Under the pieces are notes generated by a model. It saw only the letters and a program-made list of their open reading frames with translations, had not been told where the DNA came from and made no database searches. Positions 1 through 9,730 of a stretch of 64,000 nt of DNA are shown one piece after another. The position numbers and the translations under genes are program-made. Source of the DNA: Collinsella aerofaciens (GTDB lineage: Bacteria > Actinomycetota > Coriobacteriia > Coriobacteriales > Coriobacteriaceae); assembly GCA_008680965.1 (NCBI GenBank), contig NAKE01000001.1, positions 62,001 through 126,000 of the forward strand, written 5' to 3'. Every line of letters starts with the position of its first letter. Positions within the stretch are counted from its first letter, which is position 1.

Positions 1-206
1 TCGGGCGTGGGCCACTGGGCAAACAGCCGCGGCGTCACCTTGTTGACCTGCGCGTCGGTCGTTTGCGCCGAGAGTAGCACCGCGATCAGCAGGCGGAAGG
101 GATTCTCGTGGTCCAAAAAGCACTCGACCGGGCCATAGCGACGGTTGAGGCGCTCACACACCTCGATGGCGCGCTCGCGCTTGGCGGCATTGGTCTCGCG
201 TGGCAT
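1..206 (-). CDS. nth: Endonuclease III, N-terminal part (cut by window edge)
   Basis: Base-excision repair DNA glycosylase/AP lyase acting on oxidised pyrimidines. The 68 visible residues begin MPRETNAAK and continue into NPFRLLIAVLLSAQTTDAQVN, the strongly conserved N-terminal helix of the Nth family (LLSAQTTD). The helix-hairpin-helix, catalytic Lys/Asp and the 4Fe-4S cluster lie outside the window, so integrity cannot be judged. ATG at 206 is chosen because the usual Nth N-terminus is this short. An ABC exporter gene on the same strand lies 63 bases upstream. Confidence 0.93.
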   Translation of the reverse strand, partial: MPRETNAAKRERAIEVCERLNRRYGPVECFLDHENPFRLLIAVLLSAQTTDAQVNKVTPRLFAQWPTP

Positions 207-269
207 AACGACTCCTCGGCTCAACGGCACAATAAACTTATGGGCACAATTGTCCCACGTCCTAGACGC

Positions 270-2072
<1,803 letters not shown>

Positions 2073-2154
2073 GGGCTTCCTTTCGCGTCTGATAGGGCGA
2101 AACGCCATTGTTGCACATTGAAGCGCACTTCAGGCAAGCACGATGCGAAAAGCA

Positions 2155-2186
2155 GCGGGGCACCCGCGTTTACACCGGCGCCCCGC
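2155..2186 (-). terminator. Rho-independent terminator after rmuC
   Basis: GC-rich stem (arms GCGGGGC-x-CC and GG-x-GCCCCGC in the strand shown) followed on the minus strand by TGCTTTT. It lies 13 bases after the rmuC stop codon and before the ABC exporter gene. Confidence 0.65.
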
Positions 2187-2198
2187 CGTCAGATGCAG

Positions 2199-3554
2199 CT
2201 AGTCCTCGTCTTTTTGGCCTGCGAGCAGCTCCGCGGATGTGAGCCCCAAAATCTCATCGGCTTGGTCGGCATCCTCCAGCGCGTCGATGTCCTTGAGCTT
2301 GCGCTCCATGACGTTGGTGCGCGTGGTAATGATGCCCTCGACCGTTTTGCCCGCGGTCTCGATCTGCTGCTGGGCGCGGCGCAGCGCCGCCTGATAGCGC
2401 GGCAGCTCGGCCTTGACGGCGGAGAGCACGCGCAGCACGTCGTCGGTACGTTTTTGCAGCCTAAACGTCTGGTAGCTCATCTGCAGGCTGTTGAGAATGG
2501 CCGCCATGGTGCTGGGGCCGGCAACGTTGACGTGATAGTCGCGGCCCAGGGTCTCGATAAGCCCAGGGCGCGTGACGACCTCGGCGTACAGGCCCTCAAA
2601 CGGAACGAACAGGATGCCAAAGTTGGTGGTCGCGGGCACACTCAGGTACTTTTCGCAGATGTCCTTGGCCTCGCGCTTGACCATGGTGTCGAGCGTCTTG
2701 CGCGCAGCCGCCACGGTCTCCGCATCGCCCGACTCCTGCGCGTCGAGCAGATGCTCGTACGCATCACCCGGGAATTTGGAGTCAATCGGCAGCAGCACGG
2801 GGTCGCCCTCGTCTACCGGCAGCTTGACGGCAAACTCAACACGCTCCGAGGCGCCGGGCTTGGTGGCAACGTTTTCCAGATACTGGTCGGGCGTAAGGAT
2901 GTCCGCCAGGATCGCGCCCAGCTGCACCTCGCCCAAAATGCCACGCGCCTTCACATTGCCCAGCACGCGTTTAAGGTCGCCCACGCCGGTGGCGATAGAC
3001 TGCATGTCGCCCAGGCCCTTGTACACGGCCTCGAGCTGGTCGCTCACCTGCTTAAACGATGCCGACAGTCGGTCGTTGAGCGTGCGAGAGAGCTTCTCGT
3101 CCACCGTCGCACGCATTTGGTCGAGCTGCACGTTGTTGTCTTTGCGGATGGCGCCCAGCTGAGCATCGACCGTCTCGCGCACCTTGTCCAGGCGATGCTC
3201 GATGCCTTCGCGGTTGGCGCCAAGCTGTTGGGCCGTCTCGCGGCGCAGGTCATCCATACGGTCGCCGGCCTGCGAGAACTCGCGCGCAATGGTCAGGTAG
3301 CGCTGCTGCTCTACGGCGGCGTCGGTCGTCTGCTGCTGCGCGATGGCATTTGCCGTGCGGCGGGTTTCGGCCAACGCGACGTTCAGGGTGTCGAGCGTGC
3401 TGTTGGCCTGCTCGAGCGCTACCAGCGTTTCCGCGCTACTGTCGCCACGCTCCCGCAGCTCGGCACGCAGGCTCTTGAGCTGGAGGGCGCAAGCCACAGC
3501 AACCCCCACCGCCACCAAGGCGATCACAACAAGCACAATATCAATAGCAGACAT
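2199..3554 (-). CDS. rmuC: DNA recombination protein RmuC family
   Basis: RmuC homologue, 451 aa, a family linked to limiting recombination at inverted repeats. It has an N-terminal membrane anchor (IDIVLVVIALVAVGVAVACAL), a long alpha-helical coiled-coil region to about residue 190, and a C-terminal RmuC domain with GEVQLGAILADILTPDQYLENV and the nuclease-like LLPIDSKFPGDAYEHLL signature. The extreme C-terminus is acidic. ATG at 3554 (MSAIDIV) is chosen because it starts directly before the anchor and has GGCGGAG upstream. The family link with inverted repeats is notable because this window carries several long palindromes, but no direct connection is shown. Confidence 0.9.
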   Translation of the reverse strand: MSAIDIVLVVIALVAVGVAVACALQLKSLRAELRERGDSSAETLVALEQANSTLDTLNVALAETRRTANAIAQQQTTDAAVEQQRYLTIAREFSQAGDRMDDLRRETAQQLGANREGIEHRLDKVRETVDAQLGAIRKDNNVQLDQMRATVDEKLSRTLNDRLSASFKQVSDQLEAVYKGLGDMQSIATGVGDLKRVLGNVKARGILGEVQLGAILADILTPDQYLENVATKPGASERVEFAVKLPVDEGDPVLLPIDSKFPGDAYEHLLDAQESGDAETVAAARKTLDTMVKREAKDICEKYLSVPATTNFGILFVPFEGLYAEVVTRPGLIETLGRDYHVNVAGPSTMAAILNSLQMSYQTFRLQKRTDDVLRVLSAVKAELPRYQAALRRAQQQIETAGKTVEGIITTRTNVMERKLKDIDALEDADQADEILGLTSAELLAGQKDED

Positions 3555-3677
3555 AAACTCCGCCCAACAAACCCAATCGAGCACCAATCAAAACCGCGAT
3601 CAATCTTACCCTGTCAAACGCAGCTCATGTCCAATCGAGTGCAGACAAGTTACCTTTGCGCTATGGGTGCTGGTCCG

Positions 3678-4112
3678 CTAGCTCTCCCAGCTGGCGCGGA
3701 TGGTTGCTGCGACATCCCCCAAGCGCTGACCAAGAGCTGCCAAGTGCTGAAGTACCTCATTGGGCGAGGCGCCGTTGAGGATGCACGTGAGGGCATATGA
3801 GGCCAAGAAGATTGTCGCGAGCCCCAGCGGGATCAGCACGATCATCGCCAGCGTACGCAGGCGCTGGGCCCAGCGACGGTGACGCGCACGACGTTTATCG
3901 AACGCGAGCTCCTGCGCATATGAATCCTGCTGTACGGAATAGGCCTCTGGCGCCGATTCACACCCGGGCACAGCTGCAGGTACAGCAGCGGGCACGACAT
4001 TTTGCGCAAAGGGCTGGGCTGCCGCCCCTTGCATTTGCATCTCCATGAGTCGTTGCTGCTGACGCAGCATGCGCTCAGCTTGTCGCTGCGGAGTCTCAAG
4101 AAACAGATCCAT
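3678..4112 (-). CDS. Unknown protein with one membrane helix
   Basis: A 144-aa protein I do not recognise. The N-terminal half is hydrophilic and rich in Gln/Met/Arg (RMLRQQQRLMEMQMQ), likely helical. An Ala/Pro/Val stretch follows, then a basic patch (DKRRARHRRWAQR) directly before a single hydrophobic helix (TLAMIVLIPLGLATIFLASYALTCIL). About 30 residues follow. The basic patch predicts a cytoplasmic N-terminus. The start at 4112 (MDLFLET) is set by GGAGG five bases upstream; an in-frame TTG four codons earlier overlaps that site and is less likely. Codon use resembles neighbouring genes. Confidence 0.7.
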   Translation of the reverse strand: MDLFLETPQRQAERMLRQQQRLMEMQMQGAAAQPFAQNVVPAAVPAAVPGCESAPEAYSVQQDSYAQELAFDKRRARHRRWAQRLRTLAMIVLIPLGLATIFLASYALTCILNGASPNEVLQHLAALGQRLGDVAATIRASWES

Positions 4113-4371
4113 GCTGGCCTCCAAAATCGGAGCATTCGACGCTTACGACCAGCATCCCGCACCGCCATGACCGCGACAACGCAATCGCCGGCAATAGCCA
4201 CAAAGTTTCTTTTGCTCAAAAGCTGTCGAAAAGCTCAACAACTCCCCTACCAGCACTTTCTCTGAGCTTTTTTCGCCAGCAATCTTTTGGCCTTCCACTC
4301 TTACGCCAACTGACCAAAATCTAACCAAAAGCTTGACGAAAAATGTGAAGGCCGGGACCACACACAAAAAC

Positions 4372-4395
4372 GTGCCGCCCCAAAAGGGGCGGCAC
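4372..4395 (-). terminator. Strong rho-independent terminator
   Basis: Perfect 10-bp stem GTGCCGCCCC / GGGGCGGCAC with a four-base loop, followed on the minus strand by GTTTTTGTGTG. It ends transcription coming from the membrane protein gene at 4578-5207. A near copy stands at 5300-5323. Confidence 0.85.
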
Positions 4396-4435
4396 GCAAA
4401 CTAACCTATGGGCCAAAACTCGTTGGCAAGCCCGC

Positions 4436-4526
4436 GCCGTCAGGCCCGCGGTGCATGCCTTTGCCTCGCGCGACCCTGCGGAGCCGTGAGCGAGAGGGAA
4501 AGGAATGCGCCGCGGGCCTGACGCCC
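4436..4526. repeat. Long imperfect inverted-repeat element, copy A
   Basis: Outer arms GTCAGGCCCGCGG (4439-4451) and its complement (4510-4522) enclose a 46-base core at 4458-4503. The core is itself palindromic (CCTTTGCCTCGC to GCGAGAGGGAAAGG). The same core, with one change, recurs in copy B at 5395-5440, while the outer arms of the two copies differ but still pair. It lies between the stop codon of the gene at 4578 and the terminator at 4372-4395. Together with promoter-side sequence at 4113-4371 this is all that the 465-base gap before the 144-aa gene holds. Confidence 0.8.
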
Positions 4527-4577
4527 GGAGCGGTGAGGCCAGCAGTTGCCCCGCGCTCCGCAGTCGGTGAAAGCAGA

Positions 4578-5207
4578 TTACATGCCCGCGAGACCTCGAG
4601 CTGCGGTGGCACACATAAACGCCAGGACTAGGATCACGAGTGAGCCCGCGATGTCGACCAGCACGCCCATTGCACGGCGCTCAAACAGCCAGCTCTCAAA
4701 GTGCGGGGCAACGTTGCGCCAAACACGCCACAACAAGATACCCATGCCGATGACGCCGGGAATATTGAGCAGCAAGATCTCGGAGCACAGAAGGCCAATC
4801 AGGTTGCCGGCGGCAAAACCAGCGTCGCCCTCGCAGTATTTGCGATAGACCATGTATAGCATGTACGCCGCAAACGGCTGCAGGCACGCAGAGATAAACG
4901 TGACCACCATCGAGGGGTCCTGCGAAAAGACATCGGTGAGCTTATCCACGCTCGTGGCGTCCTTCGAGGCCAGGAACAAACCGATGACCACCACGGGCAC
5001 CACACCCAAGATGACCTCGACCATCGTGAACAGCTTGGCAGTCAAGTCCTCGCTCGCCGAATTCAAATGAGGCGCCCACTCAGGATGAGCATGCGCACCG
5101 GCTTTCTTCTTATCGGCACGCTCTGCCTTGCCGCCCTCAACAACCCGACGCTCAGGATCCTTACGAGTCCCAGCAGCAGCCACCCGAGCCCGAGATTTCT
5201 TACCCAT
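4578..5207 (-). CDS. Unknown multi-pass membrane protein
   Basis: A 209-aa protein of unknown function. The first 35 residues are strongly basic (MGKKSRARVAAAGTRKDPERR). Four to five hydrophobic segments follow: VEVILGVVPVVVIGLFLAS, VVTFISACLQPFAAYMLYMVY, NLIGLLCSEILLLNIPGVIG with the continuation to LLWRVW, and VDIAGSLVILVLAFMCATAA at the C-terminus. The start at 5207 is set by GAGGTG upstream; an overlapping GTG three codons earlier lies inside that site. No catalytic motif is visible. It is a single gene with its own terminator. Confidence 0.7.
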   Translation of the reverse strand: MGKKSRARVAAAGTRKDPERRVVEGGKAERADKKKAGAHAHPEWAPHLNSASEDLTAKLFTMVEVILGVVPVVVIGLFLASKDATSVDKLTDVFSQDPSMVVTFISACLQPFAAYMLYMVYRKYCEGDAGFAAGNLIGLLCSEILLLNIPGVIGMGILLWRVWRNVAPHFESWLFERRAMGVLVDIAGSLVILVLAFMCATAARGLAGM

Positions 5208-5299
5208 AACCAACACCTCACAAGAGGAAACGAATAGCCAACGCTACCCAGTGTGCCCCCTAAGCAACGTCACCGCCCCAACTGGCCCCATACAAAAAC

Positions 5300-5323
5300 G
5301 TGCCGCCCCAAAAGAGGCGGCAC
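5300..5323 (-). terminator. Rho-independent terminator after rubrerythrin
   Basis: Stem GTGCCGCC / GGCGGCAC with an eight-base loop, followed on the minus strand by GTTTTTGTATG. It is almost the same sequence as the terminator at 4372-4395 and stands in the same position relative to an inverted-repeat element. Confidence 0.8.
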
Positions 5324-5376
5324 ACAAACTTCTAATCAGCTTTTCAGTAGCGAGCACGTGACGACCCAACGCCGGG

Positions 5377-5458
5377 GCGCGGGGCGGGGAGATACCTTTC
5401 CCTCGCGCGACCCTGCGGAGCCGTGAGCGAGAGGGAAAGGTATTTCCCCGCCCTGCGC
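5377..5458. repeat. Long imperfect inverted-repeat element, copy B
   Basis: The core at 5395-5440 matches copy A (4458-4503) with one substitution. The outer arms, GCGCGGGGCGGGGAGATA on the left and its near complement ending at 5458, are unrelated in sequence to those of copy A yet base-pair as well. It sits between the rubrerythrin stop codon and its terminator. Confidence 0.8.
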
Positions 5459-5481
5459 TCCGCAGCAGCCAGCGCCAAGCG

Positions 5482-6021
5482 CTAGTAGTTCACCACTTGC
5501 TCCTCAAAGTACGCCTTGGGGTGGTTGCACACCGGGCACACCTCAGGCGCCTCAGCACCCACATGCAGGTGCCCGCAGTTCAGGCACTTCCACACCTTTA
5601 CGCCCTCGCGCTCAAACACCTCGCCCGACTCAATGCGCTCGACGAGCTTGTTGTAGCGCTCCTCGTGGGCCTTCTCGACGGCGGCGACGCCACGGAACTT
5701 CTCGGCGATCTCGGCAAAACCCTCCTCCTCGGCGGTCTTGGCAAACTCGTCATACATCGTGGTCCACTCGTAGTTCTCGCCCGCGGCGGCGTCGCGCAGG
5801 TTGTCCAGAGTGCCCGGAACGGCGCCGTCGTGCAGATATTTAAACCACAGTTTGGCGTGCTCGGACTCGTTACCCGCCGTCTCGGCAAAGATATTCGAGA
5901 TCTGAACGTAACCGTCCTTTTTAGCCTTGGATGCATAGTAGCGATACTTGGTGTGCGCCTGGGACTCACCGGCAAAAGCGGTCTCGAGGTTCTTCTTGGT
6001 CTGAGAGTTCTCAAAATCCAT
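5482..6021 (-). CDS. rbr: Rubrerythrin
   Basis: Non-haem di-iron peroxidase that reduces hydrogen peroxide with electrons from NAD(P)H via rubredoxin-like carriers; an oxygen-defence enzyme of anaerobes. The 179-aa protein has the ferritin-like four-helix domain with Glu/His ligands (ETAGNESEHAKLW, EKAHEERYNKL). A C-terminal rubredoxin domain follows with two iron-binding Cys pairs (WKCLNCGHLHVG and CPVCNHPKAYF). ATG at 6021 is chosen because AAGGGA lies eight bases upstream. It follows the Rrf2 regulator and MutY-like gene on the same strand after a 114-base gap, and probably has its own promoter in that AT-richer gap (a TTATAA is present). Confidence 0.95.
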   Translation of the reverse strand: MDFENSQTKKNLETAFAGESQAHTKYRYYASKAKKDGYVQISNIFAETAGNESEHAKLWFKYLHDGAVPGTLDNLRDAAAGENYEWTTMYDEFAKTAEEEGFAEIAEKFRGVAAVEKAHEERYNKLVERIESGEVFEREGVKVWKCLNCGHLHVGAEAPEVCPVCNHPKAYFEEQVVNY

Positions 6022-6135
6022 AGGTGTACTTCCCTTCAACACATGCCGCCTATAGACTTTGAGCGGCTTTGTCTTTAGGATGCCCTCATGCCGAGAATTT
6101 AAACCTTATAATCCTGTTCTTCAGATTCGAGCGAG

Positions 6136-7041
6136 CTATACACTCAGCCAACGATCGCCCTCGGAGCGGCAAAAGCCCTCGCGCTCCAGATCGGCAAGAA
6201 TACTTGCAACCAGCTCGCGCTCGACCGGTTTCCGGCCGGCTGCCGCCTCCATCTCGTTAACGCCAGCAACGGCTTCATCGAGCGTAATACCTGCCGGCTG
6301 CCCATCGCGCGCCGCCAGCAGCATGCGCACAATGTGGGCGCGCTTTTGGCGACGCGAGCCCTCAAACTTGGACTGACGACTATAGCTCGCCGACCGCCTG
6401 GACGGATTGGGCAGCGTCTTTTTAAGATACGCGCCGTAATCCAGCAACGCGTAATACCACGCGCGCGGCGTGTCGGCATCGTCTTGAGGCGCGGCAAAGG
6501 GCGCAATCTCGTCCGCCACCGCACCGGGGGCCGCCGGACAGGCGGCTTGGATCAGCGGCACCAGCTCGCGATCGGGAACGGCCGGCACATCGGGAAAGAA
6601 ATGATGCAAAAAGACCGTGCGCACGTTGGTCTCCAGATACACGCCCGGAAGATCGAATGCAAACGAACGGATGCCCTGCGCCGTTGCCGGGCCAATGCCG
6701 GGCAGCGCGACCAGATCGTGCGTCTCGCGCGGAAACTCCCCGTCCCAGTCCTCCACAACGCACTGTGCAGCCCTGTGAAGCGCCAGGGCGCGGCGATTGT
6801 AGCCCATCCCCTGCCACGCATCCAAAACATCGGAAGGGGCGGCCTGAGCAAGCGCCTGGACAGTCGGAAAGCGATCGAGCCACGCCGGCATGCGCGTCTC
6901 CACGCGCGGCACCTGCGTCTGCTGCAGCATGACCTCGGAGAGCCAGATGATATACGGGTCGCGCGTGCGGCGCCACGGAAGGTCGCGATAGCGCAGAACC
7001 CCTTCCGAACGAATCATCGAACGAAAGGGGTCCTGAATCAT
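6136..7041 (-). CDS. MutY-like HhH-GPD DNA glycosylase lacking the iron-sulfur cluster
   Basis: A 301-aa protein of the adenine glycosylase family. It shows the family signatures LPWRRTRDPYIIWLSEVMLQ with the MutY glutamate (SEVMLQQT), and the helix-hairpin-helix LPGIGPATAQGI. Two features are odd. The position of the catalytic aspartate (E. coli Asp138, in LDGNVKRVL) reads LETNVRTVF, so Glu replaces Asp. No C-x6-C-x2-C-x5-C cluster follows, and the C-terminal NUDIX-like 8-oxoG recognition domain is absent; a winged-helix-like tail replaces it. It starts at 7041 with AAGGAG upstream and lies 21 bases after the Rrf2 regulator, so the two are probably cotranscribed. Substrate specificity is uncertain. 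Confidence 0.8.
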   Translation of the reverse strand: MIQDPFRSMIRSEGVLRYRDLPWRRTRDPYIIWLSEVMLQQTQVPRVETRMPAWLDRFPTVQALAQAAPSDVLDAWQGMGYNRRALALHRAAQCVVEDWDGEFPRETHDLVALPGIGPATAQGIRSFAFDLPGVYLETNVRTVFLHHFFPDVPAVPDRELVPLIQAACPAAPGAVADEIAPFAAPQDDADTPRAWYYALLDYGAYLKKTLPNPSRRSASYSRQSKFEGSRRQKRAHIVRMLLAARDGQPAGITLDEAVAGVNEMEAAAGRKPVERELVASILADLEREGFCRSEGDRWLSV

Positions 7042-7062
7042 GACAATGCTCCTTATGCGGCG

Positions 7063-7548
7063 CTATTCCTCCCGGCAAGCATACGCGCAGGCGGCGTACT
7101 CGGGAAACGCATCGCGGTCGGCGAACTTGGGATCGACGGCCGGGAACTGGCGATGGGAGACGATATCGTCGAGCGAAACGGAATCGAGATAGTCGCGCAT
7201 CAGCGCCTGGGCTCCGGCCCACAGGGGATGATAGCAGCACGCGCCCATGCGCGCACAGTCGCCATCGGGCGCGGTGCAGTCGTTCATGACCATGGGACCC
7301 TGAACGGCCTCTACAACCTGACGAATCGTGACATCGTCGGGGCTCACCTTAAGGCGCATGCCGCCATGAACACCGCGCAGGCTCTCCACAATGCCGGCCT
7401 GAACCAAACCGTGCTGAATCGAACGGGCAAACGAATACGGAACATTGACCTCTTCGGCAGCAGTGCGAACAGAAAGCAACCGCTCCGGCTCCTCGGCAAG
7501 CATCGCAAGCATGCGAAGGGCATAATCAGTCTTCCTCGATATGTCCAT
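7063..7548 (-). CDS. Rrf2-family transcriptional regulator with Cys cluster
   Basis: A 161-aa winged-helix regulator of the Rrf2 family (IscR/NsrR/CymR). The start MDISRKTDYALRMLAMLAEE and the recognition region VPYSFARSIQHGLVQAGIVE followed by the wing LRGVHGGMRL are typical. A cysteine group, NDCTAPDGDCARMGACCYH, resembles the sites that hold an Fe-S cluster in NsrR/IscR-type members. It may therefore sense NO, oxygen or iron-sulfur status. ATG at 7548 is set by AAAGGGGA. It is the first gene of a likely unit with the MutY-like gene; rubrerythrin follows. Autoregulation is likely for the family but no site is proven. Confidence 0.87.
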   Translation of the reverse strand: MDISRKTDYALRMLAMLAEEPERLLSVRTAAEEVNVPYSFARSIQHGLVQAGIVESLRGVHGGMRLKVSPDDVTIRQVVEAVQGPMVMNDCTAPDGDCARMGACCYHPLWAGAQALMRDYLDSVSLDDIVSHRQFPAVDPKFADRDAFPEYAACAYACREE

Positions 7549-7856
7549 GTTTCCCCTTTCAAGGAATACGAACAGCTCGAACGAGCTCCGGGGCCGAGCT
7601 TGTGTCGAGACGCCAAATGACCGCCTGAACAACCAAAATATAAAATGGGTGTCCACTGAATGCCGCACTTGAAGACTGGCTGAATCAGGTACGGCCTAAA
7701 GTGCAATTTAGTATAACCGAACCCCCTGCTTCATTGAACAGATGTTGCGCAACAAACCCCCTGTTTGAACACATATATCAGTAGAGGCTGGCTCGCTCGT
7801 TGCAAATGCGGCGATTTGGATAAAGAGGCATATGAAATCGATGACCTATTAAACGC
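7549..7856. promoter_or_regulatory. Upstream region of the Rrf2 regulator
   Basis: No gene seen. On the minus strand a TATACT hexamer (about 7707-7712) with TTCAAT 17 bases before it could be the promoter of the regulator. Upstream lies the perfect 12-bp palindrome TGTTGCGCAACA (7743-7754), flanked by two copies of AACCCCCTG; it is a candidate operator. Confidence 0.4.
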
Positions 7857-7860
7857 AAAA

Positions 7861-7882
7861 AGCCACGTCCGAAGACGTGGCT
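7861..7882 (-). terminator. Terminator of tRNA-Asp
   Basis: Perfect 9-bp stem AGCCACGTC / GACGTGGCT with a UUCG tetraloop on the transcribed strand, followed by TTTTGCGTTT. It lies 10 bases past the tRNA 3' end. Confidence 0.9.
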
Positions 7883-7892
7883 TTAATTGCGT

Positions 7893-7970
<78 letters not shown>

Positions 7971-8078
7971 AGGCAGTCGTTCGCGTTTGTTTCCGCTCGC
8001 GTGCGCTGCGGGGATTAGTATACACAGAAGTCTGTCCGCCGCGCAACAACTTTTTTGAAAAATTTTTTCGGTCCCTCC

Positions 8079-8221
8079 GGGAGGGTCTCCGGGGCCGAGG
8101 GCGGGGGTTAAGTTTGCTGCTCTACAGTCCTGCGCAAGACGGAAAGCACATTAAGTGCTTTCCTTTGCGTGCGGAACTCGCGACAAACTTAACCCCCGCC
8201 CTCGGCCCCGGAGACCCTCCC
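8079..8221. repeat. 37-bp perfect inverted repeat with internal hairpin
   Basis: Arms 8079-8115 and 8185-8221 are exact reverse complements (37 of 37). The 69-base centre holds a second hairpin, GGAAAGCAC / GTGCTTTCC (8141-8149, 8155-8163). It lies in the 409-base gap between tRNA-Asp and the YfcE-like gene; A/T runs (8051-8069) stand next to it. No open frame or transposase is visible. Confidence 0.9.
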
Positions 8222-8340
8222 TGCCGTCACATTGTTCAACCAGTTTTGCGGGCGTGCGCCGCTGCGCGGCTAGCCCGCGTGCTCCTCGGCGGGGTTGGTC
8301 TGATTATTCTTGTTGAAACTCGGCCTTTGGCTCATAAAAA

Positions 8341-8368
8341 ACGGGAGATGCAGTTTTACATCCCCCGT
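8341..8368 (-). terminator. Terminator of the YfcE-like gene
   Basis: Stem ACGGGaGATG / CATCcCCCGT with an eight-base loop, with A-runs before and T-runs after, so it can work on either strand. It lies 11 bases after the phosphoesterase stop codon. Confidence 0.8.
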
Positions 8369-8379
8369 TTTTGTTGCGG

Positions 8380-8847
8380 TTAGTCCAAGTCAATAAACTT
8401 GGTGCTTATGACATGGCCGTCTTTTACGAGCATTCTGGCCATGGTGGGGCCTCGGGTGCCTCTGGGGTAGCTGGCGCTGCCTGGGTTGAGGACCAGGCAG
8501 CGGCCCACTTGGGCTTCTTTGGTTACGTGGGTGTGGCCGTTGATGGCTACGTCTACGGATCCCACCGGAAGGTCTTCGCGGTAGTGGGCCACGGCGAACT
8601 TGAGTCCTTCGTAAGTAAAGAGTGCCAAGCGGTCCACATCGGGACCGTAGTCGCGGTAGTAGTCGTTATTACCCAGCACCGCTCGCACGGGGGCGATGGT
8701 GCGCAGGTGCTCGTAGTCCATCTCCGACGTAAGGTCGCCGGCGTGGATAATCAAATCCGCACCCTTAAGCTCGTCCAGGAGCGCAGGCGAAAGATAGCCG
8801 TGGGTGTCCGAGATAATGTCGATACGCTTGGCGCTTGCACTGTTCAT
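8380..8847 (-). CDS. YfcE/MJ0936-family metallophosphoesterase
   Basis: A 155-aa calcineurin-like phosphoesterase, probably a small phosphodiesterase with two metal ions. All metal-binding motifs are visible in order: ISDTHG, IHAGD, LGNND, and NGHTH near the C-terminus. Length fits the YfcE family. ATG at 8847 (MNSASAKRIDII) is favoured because AAGGGATCCC stands directly before it, over an upstream codon 13 residues earlier. Physiological substrate is unknown; family members act on phosphodiesters such as bis-pNPP or cyclic nucleotides in vitro. Confidence 0.88.
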   Translation of the reverse strand: MNSASAKRIDIISDTHGYLSPALLDELKGADLIIHAGDLTSEMDYEHLRTIAPVRAVLGNNDYYRDYGPDVDRLALFTYEGLKFAVAHYREDLPVGSVDVAINGHTHVTKEAQVGRCLVLNPGSASYPRGTRGPTMARMLVKDGHVISTKFIDLD

Positions 8848-8941
8848 GGGATCCCTTCCGCAAAACGATTTGGTGCATTCATGCAAAAAGCCCCACGGCT
8901 CCGCAGACGATTTTGGTCTACAGGGCTGCGGGGCCAGTGTA

Positions 8942-9658
8942 CTAGAGGCTCAGGGCCTTTTTGAGCGGTACGACACGACGGCGCGAAACCGGTACGCGTT
9001 CGTCAACGCCCGTAATGCCCAGCTGGATAGCGCCCGAGGGAACCGTCTCGACGTCGGTGACACACGCCAGGTTGACGATATAGCGGCGGTGAACGCGGAA
9101 GAAGCCAAAGTCACAGAGCTTGGCCTCGAACTGTGCCAGCGAGGTCGTCGACAAAAAGCGATCGTCGACCGTATAGATGCAGGAGTAATCGTCCTTGGCC
9201 ATGATAAAGCGAATGTCGTCCACGGGGATGAGGACCTTGCGGCCGCCCTTTTCCACCGGAATGCGCTCGATGGTCACCTTGCTGTCCGTGACAGGCTTGG
9301 CGCGTTGCATAACCTTATCGATTGCTCGATCCAGACGAGCCTCCTCGACCGGCTTCATCAGATAGTCGACGGCATCCACATCAAACGCCTCGACCGCATG
9401 ATCGCTGTATGCGGTTACAAATACGATCGCCGGCGGATTCTTAAGCTTATGCAGTGCCTCGGCAAGTTGCAGACCCGAAGCGCCAGGCATCGAAATATCG
9501 AGGAACACGACATCGACGCGGCTCTCCATAAGCATCTCGATGGCGGAGCGAACGCTCGACGCTTCTGTGATCGTGCCGATCTTGCCCGTCTGCTCGAGCA
9601 AGAAGCGAAGTTCCGATCGGGCCGGGGCCTCATCATCCACAATCATCGCACGCAGCAT
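8942..9658 (-). CDS. LytTR-family response regulator (system 1)
   Basis: A 238-aa response regulator. The receiver domain has acidic pocket VDDE, phosphoacceptor Asp in VVFLDISMPG and the conserved Lys in YLMKPVEE. A C-terminal LytTR DNA-binding domain follows (KVLIPVDDIRFIMAKDDYSCIY to FFRVHRRYIVNL). It pairs with the histidine kinase gene that ends 72 bases upstream on the same strand. ATG at 9658 (MLRAMIVDDE) is chosen over a TTG seven codons upstream, which overlaps the AAAGG site. Targets are unknown; LytTR regulators usually control cell-surface, competence or peptide-related genes. Confidence 0.92.
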   Translation of the reverse strand: MLRAMIVDDEAPARSELRFLLEQTGKIGTITEASSVRSAIEMLMESRVDVVFLDISMPGASGLQLAEALHKLKNPPAIVFVTAYSDHAVEAFDVDAVDYLMKPVEEARLDRAIDKVMQRAKPVTDSKVTIERIPVEKGGRKVLIPVDDIRFIMAKDDYSCIYTVDDRFLSTTSLAQFEAKLCDFGFFRVHRRYIVNLACVTDVETVPSGAIQLGITGVDERVPVSRRRVVPLKKALSL

Positions 9659-9730
9659 AGGGATAAAACCTTTCGTCAACTAACTACGTCGGGCATCCGC
9701 CAACTAGCGTTAAACCCATAACTTATTATT

